Of a DNA stretch of 64,000 nt, positions 13,285 to 25,475 are shown in pieces. Under the pieces are notes generated by a model. It was not told the DNA's origin. It saw nothing but the letters and a program-made list of their open reading frames with translations, and did no database searches. The stretch is from Cannabis sativa. Lineage: Eukaryota; Streptophyta; Magnoliopsida; Rosales; Cannabaceae. The stretch lies in assembly GCF_029168945.1 (NCBI RefSeq), contig NC_083605.1, positions 36,469,280-36,533,279 on the forward strand, given 5' to 3'. How positions within the stretch are numbered: position 1 is the stretch's first letter; every line of letters begins with the position of its first letter. Made by a program: the position numbers and the translations under genes.

Positions 13285-15180
13285 TGTTGGGTTTTATGCC
13301 CTAAATAAAACTCATTTCAATATAATCAAATTTACTTATTAATATAGATCAGAAACAACATTTAATGTTGCATGGTTCACATGATTTATTTCTTGATTAT
13401 ATGTACATAATGTATAAATTCATCTGAAACCCTTTTCACATACTTGATCCTGTTTATTGTGCCGTCAACACATTGGAAAGTAAACATGACTATGTGAATA
13501 AAGTTTCCTAGATTTATCGAGACACGGTGGTTTTACCGATATGATAATCTACAACAAGAGTTTACTTGTATTTGGAGAAATACTATGTTCTTTCCGAACA
13601 TTGGTTAAAGTAAAGCTCAAAGTTGGATGCATGGAGTATGCATCGGAAGGGACCGATATTGAACTTTGACTTAGATTTATTAAACTTACCGTAATATCTA
13701 TTCAAGTCAATATCGCCAAGTTGATCCTAGATCAAATGATCTTAATCCTGATATGATTAGGCTCAATCTTGAAAGGCTATTCGTGTTCTTTGATTTGTTA
13801 GTTAAGCCTACTTTTAGGTCAGGGTGATACGTACATTTTGGGAACACGGTAGTGCAATTGAGTGGGAGCGCTATCATAAACATGGAATCTATAGCTTCTA
13901 TCTGGAGAATAATAAGCAAAGGATGATCTCCTTCGAGCTTGACCAAACGAACATAAATGGTGGAGTACTCATTTCACATAAGCTGAAATATCATTTATAC
14001 GGGGTCAAGTGTTTTAAGGAATAAATACATTGTAGGGTGTAACGGTAATTTAATCCCTTTACAGTGTAGATCATTCATATAGAGGATCATTGATCAAATT
14101 AGGATTATAACAATGGATAACTAATGATGTGTCTATATGGTGGAACATATAGAGCATTCTATATACTGAGAGTGCAATTCTAAGTTCTATGCGTGGATTC
14201 AACGAAGAATTAATAAGTTAGTGAATTTTAGTGTTAAATTCTTGATCTACTTATTGGAAGCTCGGTTATATAGACCCATGGTCCCCCCACTAGTTGAGAT
14301 AATATTGCTTGTAAGACTCATGTAATTGATTTTGATTAATCAATTATAATTCTCAAATTAGACTATGTCTATTTGTGAATTTTTCACTAAGTAAGGGCGA
14401 AATTGTAAAGAAAGAGTTAATAGGGGCATATTTGTTAATTATGATACTTTGTATGGTTCAATTAATAAATATGATAAATGACAATATTATTTAATAATTA
14501 TTTATAGTTATTAAATAGTTAGAATTGGCATTTAAATGTTTGAATTAGGAAATTGGCATTTTTGAGAAAATCAGATACAAAAGGTGTTAAAATTGCAAAA
14601 TTGCAAAAAGCAAGGCCCAATCCACTAAGTGTATGGCCTGCCACTTTTGTAGGAAATTTAAACTGATTTTTTCATTATTTTAATGCCAAATAATTCAAAC
14701 CTAACCCTAGTGGAATGCTATAAATAGATAGTGAAGGCTTCAGGAAATTTACACTTAAATTTTCTATTTTTCCTTCAGAGAAAAACCTGAGCCTTCTCTC
14801 TCCCTATCTTTAGCTGTCACTTCTTCTCTTCCCTCTTGAGAATTTCGAAATCCTTAGTGATTACAGTAGTGCCCACACACATCAAGTGATACCTCAATCA
14901 TAGTGAGGAAGATCGTGAAGAAAGATCATCAGCAAAGGAGTTTCAGCATCAAAGATTCAGAGAAAGAGATCCAGGTTCAGATATTGATAATGCTCTGCTA
15001 CAGAAAGGAATCAAGGGCTAGATATCTGAACGGAAGGAGTCATTATATTCCGCTGCACCCAATGTAAGGTTTCTTAAACTTTATATGTGTTTAATTTATC
15101 GTTTTAGAAAGTTCATATTTAGGATGTTAATAAACATACTTGTGAGTAGATCTAAGATCCTGGTAAAATAAATTCCAACA
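13285..15180 (+). repeat. copia-1 3' LTR
   Basis: 1896 bases, near-identical to the 5' LTR. The few differences cluster in places (for example near 13520 and 14930). It ends in CCAACA immediately before the second AAATA target duplication. Confidence 0.95.
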
Positions 15181-15943
15181 AAATAAGTACACAAATATTG
15201 TATAAATATATGTGACTTTCCTTATCAAGAATGCAAGAAGCTCATCACATAATTTCATATCACAATCTGTCATTATTGCACTGCAATTTCCACATGCTTA
15301 ACCTAGAAGAGTACCATATATAGAGGTCATTGTTAATTTACTCTATATCCAAAGGAAAAAATAAAGTAAGTAAATGAAAATCAGGTACTTGTTTTGTTTA
15401 GTAGTGTCTACATCATTGTCTAAGAATTAAACTGAACAAGAAAATAATAAACAAACTTTTGACCAATTACATACATCTATTTATCAATAAATCAACATAA
15501 TATAATTAACCTACAAAAATAAATTAGTTAGACATTTTATCATACAATAAAATACTTTAATTTGAAATCAAGAGAATCAAGGCAGCAAAATTTTATACAA
15601 AATTGACAGCAAAACTCCAAAAAAAGAAAAAAGAAGATCAAGAGATCAGAAAAATAATAACAATAACTTTTGACCCAAACAATCCATAATGAAAAATATA
15701 AATGATCTCATAATAATAAAAATTGGAAATATTATTGCTTAACTTCTTGACAACAAAAACTAGTTTTTTTGAATGTCCACAAATAAAATGTAAAAAAAGT
15801 GGCAGTAGTTATTTTTTTTTTTACAAACTTCAAACTTGCACGTATATAAGTTTTATGCTAGGTGTGTCTTGTTTTATTTAAAAATAATACAATAAATAAT
15901 TAAAAAAATATTATTAATTATTGTAATCACTACAAGAATTCCC

Positions 15944-16277
15944 ACCAATAGCGGCGGGCCTATTAGCGGCGGAGCTCCTCCGCCGCTAATAATGGGGCTA
16001 TTAGCGGCGGAGCTCTTGCTGGGCCGCTATTGGGGGCAGAATTTATTTTTTTTTTAAAATATTAATAGCAGCGGGCTGTCCGCCGCTAATGCCCGCCGCT
16101 ATTACTATTAGCGGCGGGGTCCGCCGCTAATAGGTGGGCGGGAAAAATCCCGCCCATATTGATTCAAAGTATTAGCGGCGGGGTATTAGCGGCGGACCCC
16201 GCCGCTAATAGTATTTTATTTAAGAAAAAATAAAAAAAATAATTAAATGTTATTAGCGGCGGGGTCCGCCGCTAATA
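15944..16277. repeat. CACTA-1 left subterminal repeats
   Basis: TAGCGGCGG or its complement CCGCCGCTA recurs more than ten times in both orientations, often as close head-to-head pairs that can form GC-rich hairpins. In En/Spm such subterminal motifs are bound by the element's TNPA protein, and the same role is inferred here. The base composition contrasts sharply with the AT-rich surroundings. Confidence 0.85.
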
Positions 16278-16281
16278 ACAC

Positions 16282-16466
16282 TATATATACCCCATCAGAC
16301 CCCTCATCCCCATTTTTTCATTTTCTCTCAAAAAAAACCCTAACCGCCTCCTCCTTCCCCTTCTCCTTTTCTGAAATTTCCACCGCCTCCATCTCCGACG
16401 CACCACCACCCCGACGCACCACCACCCCGACGTACCACCACCCCGACGCACCACCGGTTATTTTAG
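16282..16466 (+). promoter_or_regulatory. CACTA-1 promoter and non-coding first exon
   Basis: TATATATA at 16282-16289 lies directly after the left subterminal repeats. A C-rich leader follows, containing about four tandem 16-base units (GACGCACCACCACCCC) from 16397. TTTTAG at 16461-16466 meets GTAAGT, a strong splice donor. The matching acceptor TTGTAG ends at 18627, one base before the transposase ATG. A TATA box, untranslated first exon and long first intron resemble En/Spm-type elements. Confidence 0.6.
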
Positions 16467-17809
16467 GTAAGTATTGTTTTTTTTTATTATTATTTTAGAT
16501 TTGTTATTATATAGTTTTAGGTTTTAGATTGGTTTATATAATGTATATTTAAATTTCGAATGTTATATATTTTAGGTTTTAAATAATTTTGAGTTTATAA
16601 ATGTAGGTTTTTATATAGAAAAATCTGTGTGTATATATATTTTTGTATATAAAATTGGGTATATTTATATATAAATATATGTTTATGTATATTTGTGTAT
16701 ATATAATTGGGTATATATATAAGTTTTGATTTTTTTTATGTGTATATATACTTTATAAAAACTGTATATTATATATATATTTGTATATAACAGTTTATAT
16801 ATATATGTATATAGCAGTGTAGTATATATATTGTATTGTATTATTATTTAAAGTATAAAAAGCCGTACATTATATATATATATATATATTATACATAACA
16901 GTGTAGTGTATGTATTGTATATATTAATCTGTATATATATATATATTATATTTATATAACAGTTTAAACATAATAGTATAGTGTATATTTTGTATATATT
17001 ATTTTTTTTATTTATATATTTGTGTATATAAAATATATAGTATATGGTTTTTTTTTTGAAGAAAATATATAGTATATGTTAATGTATATATAATTTATAT
17101 ATTGTAACAATGTTGTATATTGTATTGTTGTTATTTGTAGGTTTTTTAATTAATTTTAGTAATTAGTAATTTGTATTTGTTTGTATTTGTTTATTTTATA
17201 TTAGATTTTATTGATATTAAATTAATTTGTTGTTAAGTTTGCTATAATTTGAAAAGTAAATTTAGCAAATTTAGAATATTGAAAAAAATTTAAAAAATTA
17301 GAAAAAAAAATATTAGTTTGTAGCTTAATATATATATAAAAAGATTTTTTTAAATAATAATAATTAGTATTTTAGTAACTTAATAAATAATATAAATATT
17401 AAAAGTTAAAAAGATTAATTAGAAGATTTGATTTATTTTTTTAATTTTAATTAAAATTTAAATTAAATGAATTAACTTTTATTTGAATTTTAAAAAATAA
17501 TTTTTTTTGTATTTTTAAGGTGGTAAAAATTAATTATTTTATATTTATTTTAATTTATAAAATAAATTTATTTTTATATAAATGATAAATAATTCAAAAA
17601 TTTAAAAATTAAAAATTAAAAATTTAGTAATTTAATGAATTTTTATAGTGTAATATGTAAAATGAATTTTTTTATAATATAATTAGTTTAAATTTTGATA
17701 ACTAATTTTAAGTTTCAAAAAGTAATAATTCATTTAAAATTTAATTATTTGATATTTATTTAAATTTAGAAAATAAATTTATTTTTTTATAAATAATAAA
17801 AATAACACA
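16467..17809 (+). other. First part of CACTA-1 leader intron
   Basis: Extremely AT-rich sequence with many TATATA runs (16600-17110) and no coding potential. It lies between the inferred donor at 16467 and the acceptor at 18627. Confidence 0.5.
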
Positions 17810-18600
17810 AAAAATTAAAAATTAATAATAAAGAACAATAATAATTCATATTTATAATTATATTAAAAATATATCATAACTTTTGTACTCATAAAATTTC
17901 ATAAGACTTTACAAAAATTTAAAAATTAATAATAAAGAACAATAATAATTCATATTTATAATTATATTTAAAAGTATATCATAAAATTTATATTCATAAA
18001 ATTTCATAATACTTTACAAAATTCATATTTATAATTATATTTAAAAATATATCATAACTTTTGTACTACTAAAATTTCATAAGACTTTACAAAAATGTAA
18101 AAATTAATAATAAAGAACAATAATAATTCATATTTATAATTATATTTAAAAATATATCATAACTTTTGTACTTATAAAATTTCATAAGACTTTACAAAAA
18201 TTTAAAAATTAATAATAAAGAACAATAATAATTCATATTTATAATTATATTTAAAAATATATCATAAAATTCGTACTCATAAAATTTCAGAAGACTTTAC
18301 AAAAATTTAAAAATTAATAATAAAGAACAATAATAATTCATATTTATAATTATATTTAAAAATATATCATAAAATTTATATTCATAAAATTTCATAATAC
18401 TTTACAAAATTCATATTTATAATTATATTTAAAAATATATCATAACTTTTGTACTCATAAAATTTCATAAGACTTTACAAAAATTTAAAAATTAATAATA
18501 AAGAACAATAATGATTCATATTTATAATTATATTTAAAAATATATCATAAAATTCGTACTCATAAAATTTCATAAGACTTTACAAAAATTTAAATATTTA
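17810..18600. repeat. CACTA-1 intronic tandem repeat, 105-base unit with variant spacing
   Basis: The phrase ATTAATAATAAAGAACAATA begins at 17821, 17925, 18103, 18208, 18313 and 18491. Steps are therefore 104, 178, 105, 105 and 178 bases. The longer steps contain an extra partial unit of about 73 bases. This is a small higher-order array just upstream of the transposase start. Confidence 0.85.
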
Positions 18601-18627
18601 ATACTTCATTTGTCGTCTAAATTGTAG

Positions 18628-21600
18628 ATGGCGACAATCGATAAGTCTTGGACCAAAATCAGAAATCGTGGTTGCCATGAATTTTGGAATGGTCTACAAG
18701 CCTTTTTAGCAATGGCATCAGAACATAAGGATTGTGATGGACGAATACGATGTCCTTGTGTGAGATGTATAAATAGTAGGTTTGAAAAAATAGATAGGGT
18801 TAGAGCACACGTATTTGATCGAGGTTTTATGCAAGGATATGAGAAGTGGATTTATCACGGGGAGCCTGAGGATGCCGTCGTTGATGAGTTGCCGATGTTG
18901 AATCAGAGGATGAAATGATTCCTATTTTAGAAGACTTCTTTCCCTCGACAACTGAGGAACCACAAGGAGAAGATGAACAACCAACCACAAACCCACAATT
19001 TGATGACTTATTTGAGGAAATTGAAGCCGAATTGTATCCCGGTTGTGATTGGATTTCATCTCTTAACTTTTTAGCAAAGCTATTGCATTTAAAAGTTAGG
19101 GGAAAAATTCCTAATAACATCTTTGAAGAATTATTGAAGCTTTTAAAGTTTGCGTTTCTGAAGGAAAATAATATTCCGTCAACTTACTACGAGGCAAAAA
19201 AGAGATTGAAGAAATTAGGCTTGGGTTATGATAATATCGATGTCTGTTTGTATAATTGTTGCTTATTTTATAAGAAGAATGCATCCAAGGAGGCTTGTCC
19301 AGTTTGCGGAACTAGTCGTTGGGTTACTTCCGAGAACGGGAAAGGAAAAAAAGTTCCTTGCAAAGTCATGCGATACTTTCCGTTGACACCTCGACTTAAA
19401 AGATTATATAGTTCGAGGATTACAGCGAAAAGCATGATATGACATCATACTGGAAAATCAAAAGATGATGGGGTGTTGCGACACCCGGTCGATGGTTTAG
19501 CTTGGAAAGACTTTGATGCAAAACATCCCGAGTTTGCAAGGGACCCAAGAAATGTTCGACTTGGGTTAGCTGCTGATGGATTTAATCCATTTGGCAACAT
19601 GAGTCTTGCATACAGCATGTGGCCAGTGGTGCTGGCTAACTATAATCTACCACCTTGGTTATGTATGAAAGATAATTATTTTTTGCTATCTACCCTAATT
19701 CCTGGTGCAAAATCTCCAGGTAAAGACATGGATATATTTTTAAGACCTTTGGTGGATGAATTAAAGGAGTTGTGGAATAATGGGGTAGCAACGAGAGATA
19801 GTTCGACCAACTCGATGTTCACCATGCGTGCTGCGCTTTTGTGGAAAGTGAATGATTTTCCTGCTCGTAGTAGCTTGTCTGGGTGGAGTGGTCAAGGTTA
19901 TAAAGCTTGCCCTACTTGTAATGAAGACACGACGTCCATTCGAGTGATCGGGAAGACATCATATGTTGGTCATCGAAGGTTCTTGCCAAGTAACCATGCA
20001 ATGAGAAGGGATACTCGATTTGATGGTAAAGTTGAAAGAAGACCTCCTCCAAGACGATTTACTTGTGAAGAAATATTATCACAAGTTAATGCTCTCGAAC
20101 CCCAAATTCCCGGACATCATGAAAATTTTGGGGGCGTGAAGCGTAGAAGAGTTGCAAAAAATTATAATTGGAGGAAACAAAGTATTTTCTACGAGTTGGA
20201 GTATTGGAGCACGAATATTTTAAAACACAACATTGATGTCATGCATGTTGAGAAGAATGTGTGTGATAGTCTCCTAGGAACCATCTTGGATAATGATAAA
20301 TCAAAGGACACAACCAATGCGCGCCATGATTTAAAGAAGATGGGTATTAGGGAATCGTTGTGGATTTATGAAGATGGGAATGGGAGGCTAATGAAACCGC
20401 ATGCTCCTTATGTTTTGACTCGTGAGAAAAGACAACTTTTTTGTCAGTTTGTTAAAGGAATAAAGTTTCCCGATGGCTTCTGTTGAAATTTAAAGAGCAA
20501 AGTTTCTCCAGATGAGTCTAACATTATTGGGATAAAATCCCACGATTGTCATGTCATTATGCAGCGAGTACTAGCGGTTGGTGTCCGTAAATTTCTACCT
20601 CGTGACACTGCAACAACTATTACTCAGCTGTGTAATTTTTTTCGACAGTTATGCTCTAGAACTCTAAATGTAAAAGATATGGAGGATGCTCAAAATAATT
20701 TAATTCTGTTATTGTGCAAGATGGAATTGATTTTTCCTCCAGCTTTTTTTGACATAATGATACACTTGGTATTGCATTTGCCTGAAGAAGCGATATTGGG
20801 CGGTCCGGTCTTTATGAGATGGATGTATCCTTTTGAAAGGTACATGAAAAAATTGAAGAATTATGTGGGAAATAAGGCACGTCCTGAAGGGTCAATTGCA
20901 GAAGGTTATGTTGCTGATGAGGCAGTAACCTTTTGTTCAATGTACTTTAAAGGGTGTGAAACAAGATTTAATCGGCTTGATCGAAATGAAGATGCGCCTT
21001 CTGTTAGTCGCTATCTCTCAGTTTTTAATTCTCAATCTCGTCCTTTAACTAGCGGACTTATCAAGCCTCTTGATCATATCAGTCGTGAAAAAGCTGAGTG
21101 GTACATTCTTCAAAATTCTCCTGAAATCCAAGCTTACTTAGAGTAAGTTTGTTACATTTTTATAAATTATTTTATTAAATTTTTAGTTTTTATTTTCTAT
21201 CTCCCCTCTATTGTATCTTGACATTATCATACTTCACAGTGAACATTTGGACAAGATCAGGCATGAATATCCTAATGGTAATCACGATGTCTTGCATAGG
21301 CAAACTTTCCGTCCGTGGTTTCATAAGAAGGTATAACGACAAAATTGTAAAGTTTTAATTCAATCATTTATATTCCTCTCATATTAATACATTTTATGTA
21401 TTTAGATATATGAGTTGCACAAGCTTGGAACTTTACAAAATGGTGATGAGTTACTCGCTCTCGCTTCCGGGTCCGATTACTTAGCAACATTTTACGAAGG
21501 TTGTGTAGTGAATGGTGTTCGGTTTATTGCATCAAAGCGAGACCAAAAGCGGAAGACACAAAATAGTGGTGTTACTGTTGCTGGAACTGAAGGGTTTAAT

Positions 21601-22095
21601 TATTACGGCACACTTGAAGATGTAATCACTATATCTTATACTGGTGCATATACACTGTCATTGTTTGAATGTAAATGGTATAACACTAATCCATTAAGAA
21701 AGAAGACAATCACTGAAAATAATATAACTAGTATAAATACTCGTGGATATTGGTATCAAGATGAACCGTACATCCTTGCTAACTGTGCGAAGCAAGTTTT
21801 CTATCTTGAAGATCCACTCGAGAGGTCGCGATTGGAAGGTTGTTGAAGATATTAGCCATCGACAAATTTGGGACATTACCGACAACGAAGATGAGATCGA
21901 TGTAGATGTTGTTAGTGATTCTAACTCGCCAATTTTGTGTTGACGGTTGATCTTGGAGAGTTGATTATGCAATCGAATGAACCTCCAGTAATTGTTGAAT
22001 CGTCCGATCAGTTAGTGGATTCTGAGATAGAGAATAATGAACTTGATGAAAATTATATTAGCTACGTTAGCGACATACCACGGTGGGGATGGTGA
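18628..22095 (+). pseudogene. CACTA-1 TNPD-type transposase gene, disrupted
   Basis: The start codon follows a splice acceptor. Domains in order are: a transposase-associated N-terminal domain (18628-18850; CPCVRC motif), Transposase_21/TNP2 (about 19480-20400), DUF4218 (about 20560-20970) and DUF4216 (about 21600-21840). This is the usual layout of plant CACTA transposases, which bind the element ends and catalyse excision. Consensus introns fit at 21143-21239 and 21331-21405. Lesions are a 1-base frameshift near 18893, in-frame TGA at 19440-19442 and at 20484-20486, a frameshift near 21830 and another near 21940. Between lesions the protein matches the family well, so the damage is mild and recent, or partly consensus error. 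Confidence 0.85.
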
Positions 22096-22239
22096 TGGCA
22101 GGGATCCCCCTGATCCTTCTAGGGTACCGTCGTCTTGCGAAAGCGAGTTTTCATATTTTTTCAAATCTACAATTGTTCTGAATATAAATAGTGAATGTAT
22201 GATTTACTAATAAAATTATTTTTCCCTCGAATATATATA

Positions 22240-24009
22240 GTTCCACCTCCGGTCAGAAAGGGTCGTGGGGTTGCCGCAAACGCTAATCTCGAAAAAAAAA
22301 AAAGGAGAGATGCTGGTAAGCCCTCACGGTGGAGGTAGATCTTGAAACAGGCAAAGTTGTTGGCGCTGAAGCAAGCAATTATGTTCGATTTCTTGGCCAA
22401 CAAGTAAGCATGTTGTGCCCGGGTGGTCATCTAAATTTTTCTGATGTACCCCAACAATACAAGGATCAAGTGCTCAATCGAATTAGAGTGAGTGACTTTG
22501 AATTATTAAAAGTTGTAATAATTTCATGTCCTCATTTATAAATTAACATTACTTTAAATTACTTTTATTACATAGTACTACTTTGATATCGATGGGAATC
22601 CCCATCGAGACCTACTTATGGGGACTTTATATTCGGTGATGGCGGAGCGGTATAGTGAGCGAAAGACACTCAGACACAAGCGTTTCAAACAACATTACAA
22701 AAAACCGTAAGATTGGGACACAAGTTCTCAAATTCCCCCCTGACTACTTGAATACCGAGACTTGGAAACCGGTTTGCGAATTGTTCGTTAGCGAGGCATT
22801 TTTGAATCGTTCAACTAAAAATAAATCGAATCGGCAACTAATGAAATATCCAACAACGCAAGGCACAAAATCGTTGGCGTCCATACGCCACGGAATGCTA
22901 TGTATTAATTCTTTAATTGTTAAATGTTTCATAAAAAAAAATTCTTTAATAGTTAATAATATTTTTTTCTTATAATAAACTAATTTAATTGTTTATATTT
23001 GTATAGGGGGGTCCTCCTGGAGAGCATGTAGTTGAAGCATGGAAGGAGATCCATGTGAAAAAACCGTCTGGAACTTTCGTTAATGAATTAGCTGCAAAAG
23101 ATTATGTAAGTGATTAAAATGATTTATTATTAAAATTTATATTTTATATTAATTACATATTCTAATAATTTTGATTTAAATAGGAGGAACTGATCAAGGA
23201 GCTTGATAGGAAGCGGCTGGAACAACAATCCCAGAGCGATACTGGGACTGAATCTGAATCTGATACTGGTTATCAGTTTGACGTTATGGAAACAGTTCTA
23301 GGCCAAAGATCTGACTATCAAATAGGCGTGGGTAAAAGGCTCAAGGGCAAAGGAAAGAAACCAATCCCTCAAACTCAATCAACGGTGCCTCCCCAACCAA
23401 CTACTGAAATGATGAGCACTGTGGCAGATATATTCTCAGCTATGCGTGCCACTTGGGGGGTAATTTGACGCCTGAACAACGTGCCCAAATATTTAACCCA
23501 CGCTTTGACAATTTCATTCAAACGTATAGTCGCGCCGCCCGGTGGTTCGTCTTCTCGTAGTCATGCCGCTCCTCCGAACAAAGCAACAACAACCTCCTTC
23601 GCAACCACAATTTCAGCCTTCCTCGCAACAACAATTCCAAAATTTGTCACAGCAGCAATTTGAAAATTTTTTGCAGCAGCAACAACCCCAATCTTTTCCT
23701 CGAAGCTTCTCAAGAAGAATAACAACCGCTCCGCCAATGGGAAATCAGTTCTTATACCGAACACCGTCAGAGTCTCCTCTGCTCGGCTCAAACTTTGTTG
23801 ATTTTGGATTATTTGGGAGTTCATCGCAGGAGAACCAATTTTTTTCAACTCCCATTTTCAACCAAGCTGAGCTCGATAATTTAACACTGGGTTTATCATC
23901 AGACCAAGCGTATGTGCCTTCTCCGCCACGGGCTTCGGGGACTCGTACCGAAAATAATCCAGATCAAGACTTCATAATTAGAGACCTGAATGAAGATGTT
24001 AATGAATAA
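22240..24009 (+). pseudogene. CACTA-1 second gene, Transposase_24 (Ptta/En/Spm) type, disrupted
   Basis: After a basic region with GRGVAAN (near 22260), the sequence reads VRFLGQQVSMLCPGGHLNF (about 22383-22439) and later YSVMAERYSERKT and a WKPVCELF-type block. These are typical of the Transposase_24 family found beside TNPD in plant CACTA elements and thought to be the end-binding partner. At least three introns with GT-AG borders are suggested (after 22488, before 23007, and 23106-23184). The C-terminus (23540-23700) is rich in Q and P. Frameshifts fall at an A-run near 22700 and a G-run near 23455. Exon borders are approximate. Confidence 0.7.
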
Positions 24010-24261
24010 TTTATTTATGTTTTGTAATAATTTAGTTTAATTTTGAGACAATATTTTATTAGGATTATTATGTTAAAGTTAATTACTTTGGAGACAATTT
24101 TTTAAATTATTAATAAATTTTATTAAATTGTTTTAATTATATTAATTAGATTTGTTTATTAAATATTCGTATATTAATTAATTATTTATTTATATATAAG
24201 ATTAATATATATTTATTATTATTTATTATTTGTAAATATTTATTATTTTTTTTTATTCTAA

Positions 24262-24480
24262 TGGGTAATAGCGGCGGAGCAATAGCGGCGGGACCCCGCC
24301 GCTATTGCTCCGCCGCTATTAATAGTATTAGCGGCGGACTTCGTTTTTGGCCGCTAATACTATTAATAGCGCTGCAATAGCGGCGGACCAATAGCGGCCG
24401 AGGTCCGCCGCTATTGCCCTTTAGCGGCCAGATTGTGGACCAATAGCGGCCGAGGGGCCCGCCGCTATTGGTCCTTAATG
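24262..24480. repeat. CACTA-1 right subterminal repeats
   Basis: A second cluster of TAGCGGCGG and CCGCCGCTA motifs in both orientations mirrors the left array and stops just before the right terminal repeat. Confidence 0.85.
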
Positions 24481-24491
24481 TTGTAGTGAAT

Positions 24492-25068
24492 TGAGATCAT
24501 TAATATGTATATTCAATTAATGTAAATAATGTTGTTAATAATTAAAAGTAAATACTAAATACAATATATGAAAGTTTAAGAAATTTTGATAATCTTATTG
24601 CAATTTGATCTTATGTTAATCCAAAACTAAACCAAAAATCAATGTTCAAAAAATAAAGCATACACAATTTAAATTTGAGTTGAATAAAAAAGATACTAAA
24701 ATTTAATTTGTAAATTAAATTGTTGATAGGTGAAGATAACACATGTAAAAGTTGTAAAAAAGAAAAATAAGGATACTCTTAATAGTTGGGTTTTAATTTT
24801 CTTTTGCAAGACCTGAAATAAGAAGCAATTTGCATAATAGAAACCTGAAATAAGATAAAGAAAAACAGTTTATTATATGAACAAAACATAGGAACAATAG
24901 GATAGTTTTACTTGGTCCTCACTTTGGCTATACAAAAGGTAGAATATAAAGATAAAATAATTTCCCTAAATGCAACAAAAAGAAGCATTGATTATCTATG
25001 AAGATTTGTTGGTAAATCAAAAGGCAATAAGAGATACAACATGAATTGCACAAAATTGACATAGTTAC
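24492..25068. other. H2 interior, no gene recognised
   Basis: AT-rich H2 sequence, repeated near 43456-44031. About 65 bases from 24958 (CCCTAAATGCAACAAAAAGA onward to AAAAGGCAAT) recur almost exactly from 25445, flanking the exonuclease exon; the same pair exists in copy 2 (43922 and 44411). Confidence 0.5.
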
Positions 25069-25276
25069 CTTGTTAGGTTCGCTGCCTTTTACATAATTCG
25101 GTTTCCATTCATAATCAATACCAACAACTTTACATCCTTCAATGTGGCTTGTTGCATTGTGTAGAGCTTCAACATCATCGACCCAAAGAATATCTTCTAC
25201 AAAGAACTCATTGAGATTCAAATAGCGACTATAGAGAAGACTTGCCTCGGGTACTAAGAGTTGGGGGAGAGAAAGA
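25069..25276 (-). pseudogene. 3'-5' exonuclease domain gene fragment (one exon), copy 1
   Basis: On the minus strand an exon of about 208 bases is bounded by AG (25277-25278) and GT (25064-25068 reads GTAAC). It reads through without a stop and contains KVVGIDYEWKPNYVKGS. This matches the first catalytic motif (DxE) and following residues of DEDD-type 3'-5' exonuclease domain proteins related to Mut-7/EXD2. Only this one exon is present and the remaining catalytic motifs are missing, so no active enzyme is encoded. It lies in Helitron H2 in the same orientation as the other captured pieces. Confidence 0.65.
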
Positions 25277-25475
25277 CTGTATACAAGTCACAACTTAGCA
25301 AAAAAAAAATCAAATAAAAATCTACCCTAATATGAACATGCAAAACAAGTAAACTTCATATCTTGAGTCTTGTATAAGATAAGGCTAGTAGAAAAACATA
25401 CAAGTCATAGAAAGCAAAAACATTTGGTGCCATGATAAAATGATTACCCTAAATGCAACAAAAAAGAAGCATTGA

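Larger units (their letters stand above)
4900..15180 (+). mobile_element. Ty1/copia LTR retrotransposon (copia-1)
   Basis: The element has two long direct terminal repeats beginning TGTTGG and ending CCAACA. A 5-base target duplication AAATA flanks it at 4895-4899 and 15181-15185. Copies 2 and 3 hold the empty target (near 42650 and 60640), confirming both ends. The 6.5-kb interior has a Met-tRNA-type primer site and recognisable but badly decayed integrase, reverse transcriptase and RNase H segments in the copia order. With no open pol it must have moved by enzymes supplied in trans. The near-identical LTRs and the empty sites show it arrived after the segmental duplication. Confidence 0.95.
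4563..15835 (-). mobile_element. Helitron H1, copy 1 (interrupted by copia-1; 5' end lost)
   Basis: Read on the minus strand, the terminus is stem TACGTGC / GCACGTA, loop of five, 8-base spacer, then CTAG followed by T, at 4563-4590. The element runs rightwards, is split by the copia insertion at 4900-15180, and resumes to about 15835, where a small deletion removed its 5' TC end. Complete versions are at 42315-43310 and 60308-61284. No gene is seen inside, so it is a short non-autonomous element. Confidence 0.6.
15928..24488 (+). mobile_element. CACTA (En/Spm-like) DNA transposon, full length (CACTA-1)
   Basis: The element starts CACTACAAGAA and ends TTGTAGTG. The ends form an imperfect terminal inverted repeat of about 33 bases. 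A 3-base target duplication AAT is at 15925-15927 and 24489-24491, and copy 2 has the empty site (near 43450), so both boundaries are exact. The 8561 bases contain arrays of TAGCGGCGG at both ends, a promoter with a spliced 5' leader, a TNPD-type transposase gene and a second Transposase_24-type gene. Both genes carry frameshifts or stops, so this copy is probably not autonomous as written. Confidence 0.95.

Noticed and set aside
16247..16498. 83-codon ORF with Pro/Thr/His repeats
   Set aside because: It spans the subterminal repeat, TATA box, leader and splice donor of CACTA-1; better explained as promoter and non-coding exon.
18827..19120. 97-codon minus-strand ORF
   Set aside because: Antisense shadow of the CACTA transposase coding region.
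23561..23848. 95-codon minus-strand ORF
   Set aside because: Antisense shadow of the Q-rich end of the second CACTA gene.
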